Assembly: GCA_002344005.1 (NCBI GenBank)
Contig: DDTD01000008.1
Coordinates: 1-64,000 of the forward strand
DNA length: 64,000 nt
Direction: 5' to 3'
DNA from: Ignavibacteria bacterium UBA2373
GTDB taxonomy: Bacteria > Bacteroidota > Ignavibacteria > Kapaibacteriales > UBA961
In this document: positions 17,340 to 26,228 of the stretch, one piece after another
Numbering within the stretch: position 1 is the stretch's first letter
Layout: every line of letters begins with the position of its first letter
Made by a program: the position numbers and the translations under genes
The notes under the pieces: generated by a model
The model's database searches: none
What the model was told of the DNA's origin: nothing
The model's input: the letters and a program-made list of their open reading frames with translations, nothing else

Positions 17340-17924
17340 TTATTCTTGGTTGTTATCTATATTTTTTTGTAAATATTCATCGGTAAAGTGTTGTATTTGT
17401 TTTGGCTCAGAAAATTTTTTGTGATTAAATTCTTGCGAATTTCCTTTTGGAATTGAGAGCGAAGTCCAGTTATCATTACGCAACATTTTTCCTATAAAAA
17501 CAATTTGCCCAATATGATACGGATAATGCGCAAGCTGTCTATTGATTGCTTCCGTGACAGTATGCCCTTGATTACGTATATAAATTATTGTGTCAAGGTC
17601 ATCATTTGTCAAAGAATTGAGTGCTGTGAACAAGCAATTCCACCCTTCATTCCATATATCGAAAAGTTGTTCTCTACTTTTGATGTCATTTTCAAATTCA
17701 GCGTCTCTTTGTCGCCACTCTTTTTCTCCATCTGTTGTCAAAAAGTCAGTCCAACGAGAAAGCATATTACCAGACAAATGTTTGACAATCGTGGCTATAC
17801 TGTTGCTTTCATTATTAAACATCCAAAAAAGTTGTTCATCCGATAATTGATGAAAAGTTTTTTCTCCCAGATTTTTGTAATATTCAAATTGTTTTGTAAC
17901 ACTTTCAAGATAGTCATTTTTCAT
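17340..17924 (-). CDS. DinB-like / DUF1572 four-helix protein
   Basis: A 194-residue protein of the DUF1572 branch of the DinB/YfiT superfamily. It shows KNLGEKTFHQLSDEQLFWMF, SNSIATIVKHLSGNMLSRW (first metal histidine) and the HYPYHIGQIVFIGKML motif supplying two more histidines. DinB-fold proteins are metal-dependent enzymes, often thiol transferases, but DUF1572 members have no established reaction. It stands alone between two membrane-protein genes. Confidence 0.85.
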   Translation of the reverse strand: MKNDYLESVTKQFEYYKNLGEKTFHQLSDEQLFWMFNNESNSIATIVKHLSGNMLSRWTDFLTTDGEKEWRQRDAEFENDIKSREQLFDIWNEGWNCLFTALNSLTNDDLDTIIYIRNQGHTVTEAINRQLAHYPYHIGQIVFIGKMLRNDNWTSLSIPKGNSQEFNHKKFSEPKQIQHFTDEYLQKNIDNNQE

Positions 17925-18069
17925 AGTAGTAATGTATTGTGATTTTTTAATAAACGTTATATATCAACTTGAGCAATAAATAGCTAAAAACTATTGTGTT
18001 TTTTTGGCTTATCCACCCCCAAAAGAATATATCGTCATGACTTTTAATAATTTACATCCGGCTCTACAG

Positions 18070-18783
18070 TCATGATAAATTTGCTGCTTTTCTATATTCA
18101 TAAATTCGTTTTATACTTACGACCATTGTTAAGGCACTAATGACTAGAATCAAATAGCTATATTTCGAAGCATTATTCATATAGATATTCGGCAATGTAT
18201 AAAAAAGCAATATTAAAGAAGCGAATACAATAAAGTAACTAAGAAAAGAGTTCTGTTTTGCTTGAGACTTAAAGTAGTGGAGTGAATTATCAGTATAATT
18301 TTTTCCTAAAATCTGAGCAACTATTGTATGGAAATTTTCAAATTCAAAATCTGAAATTGTGATTATATTACTGTTGTCGGATATTGTTACCGAGATAAAA
18401 GAATATGGCTTCACACTCCATGATTTCCATTCGACTGACTTTATCTCATCTATTATTATTGTTTCCTTATAGAATCTAAATACATATACCGCAGTTAATT
18501 TATTATTGGTTACGAAAATTATTTTGAATTTGAAAATTAGAACATAAAGAACTTTCAATATCACCACACTATACGCAACAGCGAACAGCGTGCCTACAAG
18601 ATTAAAAGAATCTAATGACAATATATGCTCAGAATCAACCTTACCTGTCATAAATACATCTAAAAGTGGCAGAACAAACAGCACAAGCACCCTACCACAA
18701 AGTCTTAAAATTGCTTGACTTCCAGAAAAAAGGATTATAATAAATGACAATGCCGTTAAAATATTAGTATATCCTATTCTCAT
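18070..18783 (-). CDS. Membrane protein with a PH-like middle domain, unknown
   Basis: A 237-residue protein with two N-terminal hydrophobic segments (about 10-45 and 65-88), a central soluble stretch of about 80 residues that looks like a bacterial PH-like domain (KIIFVTNNKLTAVYVFRF, IIIDEIKSVEWKSW, FISVTISDNSNII), and two C-terminal membrane helices. I do not recognise a named family. The gene is AT-rich and lies at the end of the accessory stretch. Confidence 0.5.
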   Translation of the reverse strand: MRIGYTNILTALSFIIILFSGSQAILRLCGRVLVLFVLPLLDVFMTGKVDSEHILSLDSFNLVGTLFAVAYSVVILKVLYVLIFKFKIIFVTNNKLTAVYVFRFYKETIIIDEIKSVEWKSWSVKPYSFISVTISDNSNIITISDFEFENFHTIVAQILGKNYTDNSLHYFKSQAKQNSFLSYFIVFASLILLFYTLPNIYMNNASKYSYLILVISALTMVVSIKRIYEYRKAANLS

Positions 18784-18882
18784 TTTACACTATTTTTTCA
18801 TTTTAATTAGTTGGATTCATAATTTTGTAACACTCTCTCCAAACTCAAATTTATCATAAGAAGAACAATATAAATCCCATTT

Positions 18883-20742
18883 TTACTCCGCAATCATCAC
18901 AGGTAAACCTGCACTCTCATCTCCCGATTGAATTATCAGATAATACACACCCGAAGAAAGATTTGTCGGTAAAGGAATCCATGTATCGCCATAGGATATT
19001 TCAGAAGGGAAATTATGCATTATCTCTGTGCCTGTCAAGGTAAATAAACGAATAGTAAGATTTTTCGTACTCGGTGCTGAAATATGTAAGAATGCGATAT
19101 CATCTTTATATTCAACGCTATACGGTGTCATGATGTCTTCGGAGGTAAAAACTGAAGAAATTCCCCCTTCACCAATATATGCTCCGGCAACAGCATTACC
19201 CGTTCGCGCATTACCCTGTGCATCACGTGTGACGCTATTAGCATAATTACCGGCGGGTGATGGTGGCATTGATGGGCGATCATTGCCTGCAAAATCAGGT
19301 ATCGGAAATGTTGTCACCTGATACACAGAACTATTTTTTATCGGTGCAAAGTTACCCGCAACAGGGTTCTGTAATTGCGGTTCACGACTATTAATCGCAT
19401 TGTCAGCAAGTAATTGTGCTGTATTGCAGGTAGGATTATTCGATGAACAACCGCTTTCACCTTCGCCAACTCCTAAAGCATGATTAGCACCGCCATTCCA
19501 AATAATATTACCGCGAATACGAAGATTTTCATCTGCATTAGCAGGGTTGGGAGCATTCACATTTATATTCCATTCACCGCTATATGGCGCAGGAATAAAA
19601 AAATGTTGCCACAAACTTTGATAACCCGTCGGATTATAAACAATATTATTAAAAATATACACATTTTTATTGGGGATACGCACATAGTTAATGCCGTCTG
19701 ATACTAAGGAATTTCCCCATCCACCCATTTTTCTATAGACATCGCATGAATCAAAATCACCACCCGGCTGACCATCGCAAGAACGTCCGCCAAATGTTAC
19801 CTCAACCACATGACTTCGCTCGCCGACTCTGTAACATGTATTATGCGCTATCAAAATATTATAACCGCCATTAACACCAAAACCCGCGCCTTCCACATCA
19901 TGCACACTATTATTGATAAATTTACAATCGTATGTTTCATAATGTAAAAATGGTGGTGTCATAAATTGAAATCCCGTTCCTTGTCCCGCAGTAAATCCAC
20001 CCGTCCCCGTATTATATATTTCATTATTTTCCACCCGAAAATAAGCAGAACCACCCTTAAGATATAAGCCCCAATCACCACAATTATGAATTTTATTCGC
20101 AACGATATGCCCATACTGAACCGCAACAAAATCAACAGCATTATCCCATGCCCCTGAAATATCATTATCTTCAACATACACATATTGACATTGATTTACT
20201 TTTAAACATTCTTGTGTTATATCTCGATTGGCAATTAATGTGCAATTACGCAATAAGATATGATCACTGAATTGTAAATGAACAATATCCGCCGTCGCGA
20301 ACATTGTATCTTCCAATATTAAATCCATAAAATAAACATAGCTGCACAATGCCATATTGATACCCGCAGTAATTTTAACGGAATTTTTACTTTCCGCAGG
20401 GCGAATAATAATCGGGTAGCGGGCACTGCCATAACGTTCATCCCAATACAATGGCATATCATCGGAAGTATAAACTCCCGGCTTGAGGTTAATACGCCAT
20501 CCATTGCCTGTCAAATCTTCATTGGCAGGAATACTCTCCCATGCTGCATAGACCGTCTTATACGGACGTGCACTCGATCCCGGATTATCATCATTACCAT
20601 TCACAGGATCAACCCATATATCGCGCACTGTCGGATTACCTATATCATAACGCAAAGGGTTCATGGACTGACCCTCGGCTCGGTACAGACATTGCACACA
20701 ACACATAACAATCATTGCAAGACAAAAGAAACTTTGACGCAT
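18883..20742 (-). CDS. T9SS-exported right-handed beta-helix protein
   Basis: A 619-residue secreted protein: signal peptide (residues 1-24, ending AEGQ), a DUF1565-like entry (WVDPVNGNDDNPGSSARPYK) common at the start of polysaccharide-degrading beta-helices, then a long parallel beta-helix with Asn/Gly-rich turns (ENNEIYNTGTG, FINNSVHDVEGAG, IAHNTCYRVGE, IFNNIVYNPTG). A T9SS type A sorting domain closes it (about 540-619: APSTKNLTIRLFTLTGTE, then LSSGVYYLIIQ). Beta-helix proteins of this kind often bind or cleave polysaccharides, but I cannot place catalytic residues. Confidence 0.8.
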   Translation of the reverse strand: MRQSFFCLAMIVMCCVQCLYRAEGQSMNPLRYDIGNPTVRDIWVDPVNGNDDNPGSSARPYKTVYAAWESIPANEDLTGNGWRINLKPGVYTSDDMPLYWDERYGSARYPIIIRPAESKNSVKITAGINMALCSYVYFMDLILEDTMFATADIVHLQFSDHILLRNCTLIANRDITQECLKVNQCQYVYVEDNDISGAWDNAVDFVAVQYGHIVANKIHNCGDWGLYLKGGSAYFRVENNEIYNTGTGGFTAGQGTGFQFMTPPFLHYETYDCKFINNSVHDVEGAGFGVNGGYNILIAHNTCYRVGERSHVVEVTFGGRSCDGQPGGDFDSCDVYRKMGGWGNSLVSDGINYVRIPNKNVYIFNNIVYNPTGYQSLWQHFFIPAPYSGEWNINVNAPNPANADENLRIRGNIIWNGGANHALGVGEGESGCSSNNPTCNTAQLLADNAINSREPQLQNPVAGNFAPIKNSSVYQVTTFPIPDFAGNDRPSMPPSPAGNYANSVTRDAQGNARTGNAVAGAYIGEGGISSVFTSEDIMTPYSVEYKDDIAFLHISAPSTKNLTIRLFTLTGTEIMHNFPSEISYGDTWIPLPTNLSSGVYYLIIQSGDESAGLPVMIAE

Positions 20743-20946
20743 AATAACCTCACTCTTTGATAAACTTTAATACAAAAATGTAAAACTTTACCCACATAAT
20801 GCGCTATTGCATCAATTGTTACAACTATTGCAGATTAGATGCCTTCAATAAGAGTGATTATGAACTGAATCATCTGGGTTTTCCACTCATGGATGGTACA
20901 ACAACAAATGCAGAGATTGGGGCATATTCTCCATACACTATCAGCT

Positions 20947-20981
20947 ACTCTTCTCCTCCGCTTTTTCCGAAAGAGAAGAGT
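20947..20981 (-). terminator. Hairpin downstream of the GNAT gene
   Basis: A perfect 9-bp inverted repeat (20947-20955 with 20973-20981) and a 17-base loop, 14 bases past the stop of the GNAT gene. There is no T-run after it on the minus strand, so termination is uncertain. Confidence 0.4.
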
Positions 20982-20994
20982 AACAATATTACAA

Positions 20995-21435
20995 TTACTC
21001 AGAAAGTGAACGCTTCATGTGAAGCAATGGATACGGTTTTCCTGTGCCATCGGTGTCGGATCGGTCAGAGATACTAAATCCATGCTTTATATAAAATTCC
21101 ACAGCATTAATATTCTGTTCATTGACATCAACAAACCACGCATCACAATAGGTAAAAGCATATAACAATAACGCTGTTCCTATTCCCCGCCCCATCGCCA
21201 ACGGAGCAACAAAAAGCATTTCTATTTTTTGTTCAACAATACCTATAAAACCAAGAAGAGCAGTACCTTCTATTGCACAAAATATCGGAATATTCTCAAA
21301 ATCAATATTTTTAACGATAGATGAAAAAAATACTATGTCTTCTTCTGTCACAAAATGATGCGTTGCTCTTACGGATTGTTCCCAGATTTGTATAATCTGA
21401 TCGCGCATTGAAGAATGATACGGCACTATCTCCAT
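20995..21435 (-). CDS. YjaB-like GNAT acetyltransferase
   Basis: A 146-residue GNAT protein closely resembling E. coli YjaB in layout: IWEQSVRATHHFVTEEDI near the start, IEMLFVAPLAMGRGIGTALL as the acetyl-CoA loop, and the diagnostic end VDVNEQNINAVEFYIKHGF followed by DTDGTGKPYPLLHM. YjaB-type enzymes have no firmly established substrate. It lies just downstream (20 bp) of the VIT/vWA gene and may be the last gene of the sigma-factor operon. Confidence 0.85.
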   Translation of the reverse strand: MEIVPYHSSMRDQIIQIWEQSVRATHHFVTEEDIVFFSSIVKNIDFENIPIFCAIEGTALLGFIGIVEQKIEMLFVAPLAMGRGIGTALLLYAFTYCDAWFVDVNEQNINAVEFYIKHGFSISDRSDTDGTGKPYPLLHMKRSLSE

Positions 21436-21455
21436 AGAATATTATTCCTGAATTA

Positions 21456-24221
21456 TTATAAAACAAATCGTAAAGCTACACCGAATCGCACGGATAATGC
21501 CCTTTCATTATTACGAATCTGGGTCAGATTATAATGAAATTGTATCTGCGGTGTGAGCGAAAAACGTAAGATAAACATCTCATACCCTAAACCCATCATC
21601 ACACCGGCTTGCCATGACTTTAAATCAGGTACAGTGCCGGAAGATATTGTTGCACCCGAAGCAGCCATCAACATCGTATTATCACGCAAATAAAGAAGTG
21701 AATCGGGTGCAGTCACGGATATATCCCGCGATGAACCAAGTATAAAACCGGATGTCAAACCACCAAAGATATTTATGCGTTTATAAACATCATAACGATA
21801 ATACATGGCTAATTGCAATGATTGTAAAGTAGTACGTGAGGTAAATGTTCCATACCCGATGCCATTAATTAATAGCAGTGAATCATTGCCGGAATTCATC
21901 ATATTTTCTTTATTGTATAATAGAGAGAAATTTAATCCTCCTTTTCCGAATGTTGGATCACCAAGGCGATATTCCATTTCAATACCTGCTGAAAATCCGG
22001 TTTCAAATGCACTGTTAGGAAGTGAAATAATTGAGGAATTATGAAGAAATGTTTCCTGTGTCATCCAAGCACTATTTAATAAGAATGTCAATCCCCAATA
22101 TATACTTGGTGCTCTTTTACCCGGATACAGTGCATCAGCATTTTGGGACACACCTTCTGTATCTCCACTACTTCTCAACCATGATGAACTCTGTGAGCTG
22201 GTCTGAATTTTTTCATTATTACTGCCGATTTTTTCCCGAATAGTTCCAATGACACTTGACAAAGCTCTATCACCTTCTAGTGACTTATCATTTTGATTAT
22301 TTCCTAATATTTCCCGATGTAGTATCGTATCTGTACGGCTGTTTTTGACACGTATATTTTCATCAATGGCAATAAAGGAAGTGTATTTTGTAAGCATATT
22401 ATAACGCAAGCCCAAATCGGTAATTTCTTTTTTATAATCAATTGTCGCTCCTGTTATTGCCGGCGCATTTTTTTCATCTTCCAAAAGTGTAATTTTATTT
22501 TTTGCCCACAGATATCGTAATGCACTATGCTCAGGTAAAGATGGAGCAGCTTCTATGGAATGAGTAAATGTTAAAGCTCCGCCGGCTGCATCTCCTTTCA
22601 CAGTGATTGTTCCATTCTTTTTACCCTTCCATTTACCATAGACAATAATAGGTCTTTTTCCTGTCACATCGGGAATACTTGGTAAATCTAAATCATAGAC
22701 ATTAAAATCACCATAATCAACCGTAATATGACTCAGCACAGGAGCTTGAATATATGAAATGAATTTTTCTGCCGCATCATCTGTTTCGGACTTATTCATC
22801 ACAATAAATGGACTGCCTTTGCCGGCGCGTGCCATCCCCTCAATAAGCCAACGATTCACGCTGCTCCCTATACCAAATGAATACACATTTGCTTTATTCA
22901 ACTGCGTAGCAATTAATTGAAATGCCTCACGTTCAACAGCAACATACCCATCCGTAAGAACAATAAATGTTCGGGATAATTTTTCATCTACTTCCATAGA
23001 AAATGCTGAACGCAATGCAGGTAACAACTCCGTGCCGCCACCGCCAAATCCGGTATTAAGAAAATTAATCGCTTTCTTTTTATTATCATCCGTTGCCGGT
23101 AACGATGTTGGTGATAATACACTTTGCCCACCCGAAAACATCATAACATTAATTTTATCAATCGGGCGCATTGTTTCCAATAAATCCTCAATCATAGATT
23201 TTGTTGTCTCCAGCGGAAATCCTTGCATTGAACCCGAGACATCCACAATAAACACATATTCTCTTGGCATAAGATTTTTCACAATAATATCCGACGGTGG
23301 CTGTACCATCAACATAAAGTAATTCTCTTCTTTACCTTCATAAAGCAATAATCCTGACTCTATTGAAGGTCCCGTTAATGAATATTCTATGACAATATCC
23401 CTTGCGCCCGATTGTTCATCTTTATCCGATAATTTCACTGTTGTCAGAGAATTATTTTTTCCCAATGGGACAATTTTTCCGGTCTTTACATCTTTAGTTA
23501 TTATATCCATCGCATGGGAAGGACTGCGTAATGTGCGAAGCGGCACACCGGTGGAAAGTATTGAAGTAAATTTTAATTTACCCGGCATTATCCTTGAATT
23601 TGTTTGCTCATTGAGTACTTGTACCAAATCATTATTGGTGCCTGCGGCAATATATCGAGGACCCACTACAGCCGGATAAGAAAATTGATAGATATTATTT
23701 TCTGGGACAAGCATTTCCGTATAAGATATGGTTACGGTTATACTATCACCCTTCAGAATATTTGCCACATTCATTTTAAAGACATTCGGGGTGATTTCCT
23801 CAAGTAATGAAGCCGATTTACCTTCTTCTTTGGCTTTTGTATAATCAATTCTTGCTTGTTGTTTTTCTTTGACAATAGCAGTAATCACTCTGTCTTCCAC
23901 TTGCATTTTCATAGCATAGACAGCCGCTTTTGTTGATGCAGGGAACACATATATTGCCTCAATCGGATCTTTATCATTATTCACATAAATCTGGCGAATT
24001 GTCACATCTGCTATCATTCCGACAATACTCACATGAATATCCGTTAATGCCAAAGGGAAATTATTGACATTTCCTTTTGTAATAAAAAATCGCGGCGACA
24101 TCGTATTTTCGTTTTGCACCGGATTATTAGATTTCCATGATTGTGCATGAAGGAAAGATGGTATGAAGGCAATAATCACAAAAAAAGCCAATATCAATCT
24201 CAATTCTTTACAATGTTTCAT
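21456..24221 (-). CDS. VIT and von Willebrand A domain protein with barrel-like C-terminus
   Basis: A 921-residue exported protein: signal peptide (ending FLHAQ), a VIT domain (about 45-170, with EAIYVFPASTKAAVYAMKMQ and LLEEITPNVFKMNVANI), and a vWA domain with an intact MIDAS (IVDVSGSMQG near 330, then TDGYVAV). The vWA binds a divalent metal and usually mediates protein contacts. From about residue 690 to the end the sequence looks like an outer-membrane barrel of alternating strands, ending in FGVALRFVL with a terminal aromatic-x-x strand. That would tether the vWA head at the outer membrane. It follows the sigma and anti-sigma-like genes with a gap of about 12 bp. Confidence 0.75.
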   Translation of the reverse strand: MKHCKELRLILAFFVIIAFIPSFLHAQSWKSNNPVQNENTMSPRFFITKGNVNNFPLALTDIHVSIVGMIADVTIRQIYVNNDKDPIEAIYVFPASTKAAVYAMKMQVEDRVITAIVKEKQQARIDYTKAKEEGKSASLLEEITPNVFKMNVANILKGDSITVTISYTEMLVPENNIYQFSYPAVVGPRYIAAGTNNDLVQVLNEQTNSRIMPGKLKFTSILSTGVPLRTLRSPSHAMDIITKDVKTGKIVPLGKNNSLTTVKLSDKDEQSGARDIVIEYSLTGPSIESGLLLYEGKEENYFMLMVQPPSDIIVKNLMPREYVFIVDVSGSMQGFPLETTKSMIEDLLETMRPIDKINVMMFSGGQSVLSPTSLPATDDNKKKAINFLNTGFGGGGTELLPALRSAFSMEVDEKLSRTFIVLTDGYVAVEREAFQLIATQLNKANVYSFGIGSSVNRWLIEGMARAGKGSPFIVMNKSETDDAAEKFISYIQAPVLSHITVDYGDFNVYDLDLPSIPDVTGKRPIIVYGKWKGKKNGTITVKGDAAGGALTFTHSIEAAPSLPEHSALRYLWAKNKITLLEDEKNAPAITGATIDYKKEITDLGLRYNMLTKYTSFIAIDENIRVKNSRTDTILHREILGNNQNDKSLEGDRALSSVIGTIREKIGSNNEKIQTSSQSSSWLRSSGDTEGVSQNADALYPGKRAPSIYWGLTFLLNSAWMTQETFLHNSSIISLPNSAFETGFSAGIEMEYRLGDPTFGKGGLNFSLLYNKENMMNSGNDSLLLINGIGYGTFTSRTTLQSLQLAMYYRYDVYKRINIFGGLTSGFILGSSRDISVTAPDSLLYLRDNTMLMAASGATISSGTVPDLKSWQAGVMMGLGYEMFILRFSLTPQIQFHYNLTQIRNNERALSVRFGVALRFVL

Positions 24222-24233
24222 TTTCCACTCTCC

Positions 24234-25502
24234 TTACTTAGTAATAATAAGTCTTGTAACCGATTGCATACCTTGTTGATTGGCAGCAATAACATGATAA
24301 ATGCCATTAGGCAATTGAAATTCAAGAGGAATTTTTACCGTACTCTCTGCCTGCACCATCATCGCCGGTATATTCATCAAAAGCTGACCATCCAATGAAT
24401 AAACTCCAATAATTATTTCCTGATCTTTTCTTGATTTAAGCACAACCTGTGTCATATTTTGCGCCGGATTGGGTGCAAGATACTGAATTGCTATATCAAA
24501 TTCATGAGAATACTGTTGTTCATTGGATTGTTCAATGGATTGTTTTTCTTTTGGGTTATCTTCACCGGGCTTTTGTATCATTGTGTCGGGTACAATATCC
24601 TGCACATTATTTGTCGGATAATACCACAATACTAATGATGTTTTTGTTCCTTTGATAGGTATTTTTATCGGAACAAATGAAAGAAGCATCGAATTTTCTT
24701 CAGCATTCATTTTTCCTGTAAATAATTTCTCTAATACGGCTTTTGTGCGATGATGTATATCCTCATTTGTGGTATTACATAATACTACCGATGCATAATT
24801 TTTTCCATGATACCGCACATCATGAGTTATCATTTGTGGCTGGGGAATATCTTTATTTGCTTCTATGGCGGTTTTATCTTGTTGTAAAATTTCAGCTTTT
24901 ATTGCAAATTCTTCCGCGATTATTTTTAATCGCACAGGAATTGAAGTGCCGGTTGTGTCATAGCCATACGCATATAAAAGCGAGACTAACTTATCGGGTT
25001 GTATTGCTGTTGCAGAAGACGTGCCTTCACGTTTTTTGAGAATATCCAAAAGTGTGGAAGGATTATTTTTTTCAAGAAGTATGCTCACAGTAAATTCCGT
25101 GCTTCCATCGAAAAATATCAATCCTAATTTTTCACTGTCTTTCTGTTGGGCATTATACATTTTCTGTCCGTCTATTTTAACAGGCAATACAAATGGCTCC
25201 GGATTTTCCGTACTGCGTAAATAATCACCGTCTGCTTTTATTGATGTTGTACTTTTTTTCGGGTGCGGCAAAGCTTGCAATGGATTATTATCATACTCTA
25301 ATGGAATAAGTGTTGCAATAGTCAGCCCCGACAGAATAATATTCATTATCATAACAAACCTCCAAAATAACGTTGTGTTTGTACGTGTTGATTGCGAATC
25401 GGAAAAGCGCACTAAGTCCATAAGCTCTTTCTCAGAGAGTAATGGCTCTTGATTGGTAAAATCTGCAGCTTTTCGTAATTCTTCTTCGAGTGTTTTTTTC
25501 AT
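24234..25502 (-). CDS. Anti-sigma-factor-like membrane protein with T9SS-type tail
   Basis: A 422-residue protein. Residues 1-43 are charged and cytoplasmic in character (EEELRKAADF, LSEKELMDLVRFSDS), followed by one membrane helix (about 45-66), a large extracytoplasmic region and a C-terminal domain resembling a T9SS type A sorting signal (APNPAQNMTQVVL, then LPNGIYHVIAANQQG). Position directly after an ECF sigma gene (27 bp) and the topology suggest an anti-sigma factor. A T9SS tail on a protein held by an inner-membrane anchor is odd: either the helix is cleaved as a signal or the tail has been repurposed. No standard anti-sigma zinc motif is visible. Confidence 0.6.
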   Translation of the reverse strand: MKKTLEEELRKAADFTNQEPLLSEKELMDLVRFSDSQSTRTNTTLFWRFVMIMNIILSGLTIATLIPLEYDNNPLQALPHPKKSTTSIKADGDYLRSTENPEPFVLPVKIDGQKMYNAQQKDSEKLGLIFFDGSTEFTVSILLEKNNPSTLLDILKKREGTSSATAIQPDKLVSLLYAYGYDTTGTSIPVRLKIIAEEFAIKAEILQQDKTAIEANKDIPQPQMITHDVRYHGKNYASVVLCNTTNEDIHHRTKAVLEKLFTGKMNAEENSMLLSFVPIKIPIKGTKTSLVLWYYPTNNVQDIVPDTMIQKPGEDNPKEKQSIEQSNEQQYSHEFDIAIQYLAPNPAQNMTQVVLKSRKDQEIIIGVYSLDGQLLMNIPAMMVQAESTVKIPLEFQLPNGIYHVIAANQQGMQSVTRLIITK

Positions 25503-25529
25503 GTATTTCTCTCCTGCGTAAGGAGTAAA

Positions 25530-26051
25530 TCAAGATTCTGAAATAAGAGATTGTTGTTGTAAACCCACACCTAAAAGTTCTGCAAGCGTTTTTTTGGCTC
25601 TGAATATTCTTACCTTAATGGAAGACAGCGAACCGCCTTGAATTTCCTGCACCTCTTTGTGTGATAATCCGCTAATCTCGCTGAGCATAATTGCCTCCTT
25701 CGATTCGGGCGACAATTTGTCTATTGCTTGATATAACAATGCAATATCTGTTGCAGTTTCGGGCGAAGTGTAATTCCGAAATAGCTCTTCAACCTGTTCA
25801 GCACTTGCAATAGTTCTTTTCGCATATCTGGCTGATTGGGCTACTCTTGAACATATAGTGAATATATAGCTCAAGAAAGCTTTGTCATCGCGTAACATCT
25901 CAAATCCCTCAAAAGCTTTTAATACAGTTTCACCGACAATGTCCTTAGCATCGTCACGGTTACGCGTCACCGTCAATGCAAAACGCTCCAAGCGCGGATA
26001 GACCGGCTTTAGTAATGCCATAAATCGTTGTTGTTTTGCGTTGTCAGTCAT
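25530..26051 (-). CDS. ECF-type RNA polymerase sigma factor
   Basis: A 173-residue sigma-70 family factor of extracytoplasmic-function type with only regions 2 and 4. Region 2 is at about 15-75 (TVTRNRDDAKDIVGETVL, then AFLSYIFTICSRVAQ). Region 4 is at about 110-160 (LSPESKEAIMLSEISGLSH, then SLSSIKVRIFRAKKTL), the helix-turn-helix that reads the -35 element. It heads a likely operon with the anti-sigma-like gene, the VIT/vWA gene and possibly the YjaB-like gene. Such units usually respond to an envelope signal. Confidence 0.9.
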   Translation of the reverse strand: MTDNAKQQRFMALLKPVYPRLERFALTVTRNRDDAKDIVGETVLKAFEGFEMLRDDKAFLSYIFTICSRVAQSARYAKRTIASAEQVEELFRNYTSPETATDIALLYQAIDKLSPESKEAIMLSEISGLSHKEVQEIQGGSLSSIKVRIFRAKKTLAELLGVGLQQQSLISES

Positions 26052-26170
26052 ATCGGTAAAGAGTATATCAACCTTTTCTGAACAGTAAGTGCTTCATCAC
26101 CCGTCATTGGTTACACAGAAGTAATGATTTTCTTTTATACATGGATTTTGTTATCACAATTTTATAAAAA

Positions 26171-26201
26171 AAAAGTCCGTACAATCAAAGTACAGACTTT
26201 T
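26171..26201 (-). terminator. Rho-independent terminator of the haloperoxidase-like gene
   Basis: A 12-bp stem with one G-U pair (26171-26182 with 26190-26201) and a 7-base loop. On the minus strand it is followed by TTTTTATAAA. Downstream of the gene ending at 26229. Confidence 0.85.
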
Positions 26202-26228
26202 CTATTTTATAGGTATATTACTATTTTT

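Noticed and set aside
20799..21077. Plus-strand frame of 92 codons with several cysteines
   Set aside because: It overlaps the YjaB-like acetyltransferase on the other strand, and the cysteine pattern is not a zinc-ribbon.
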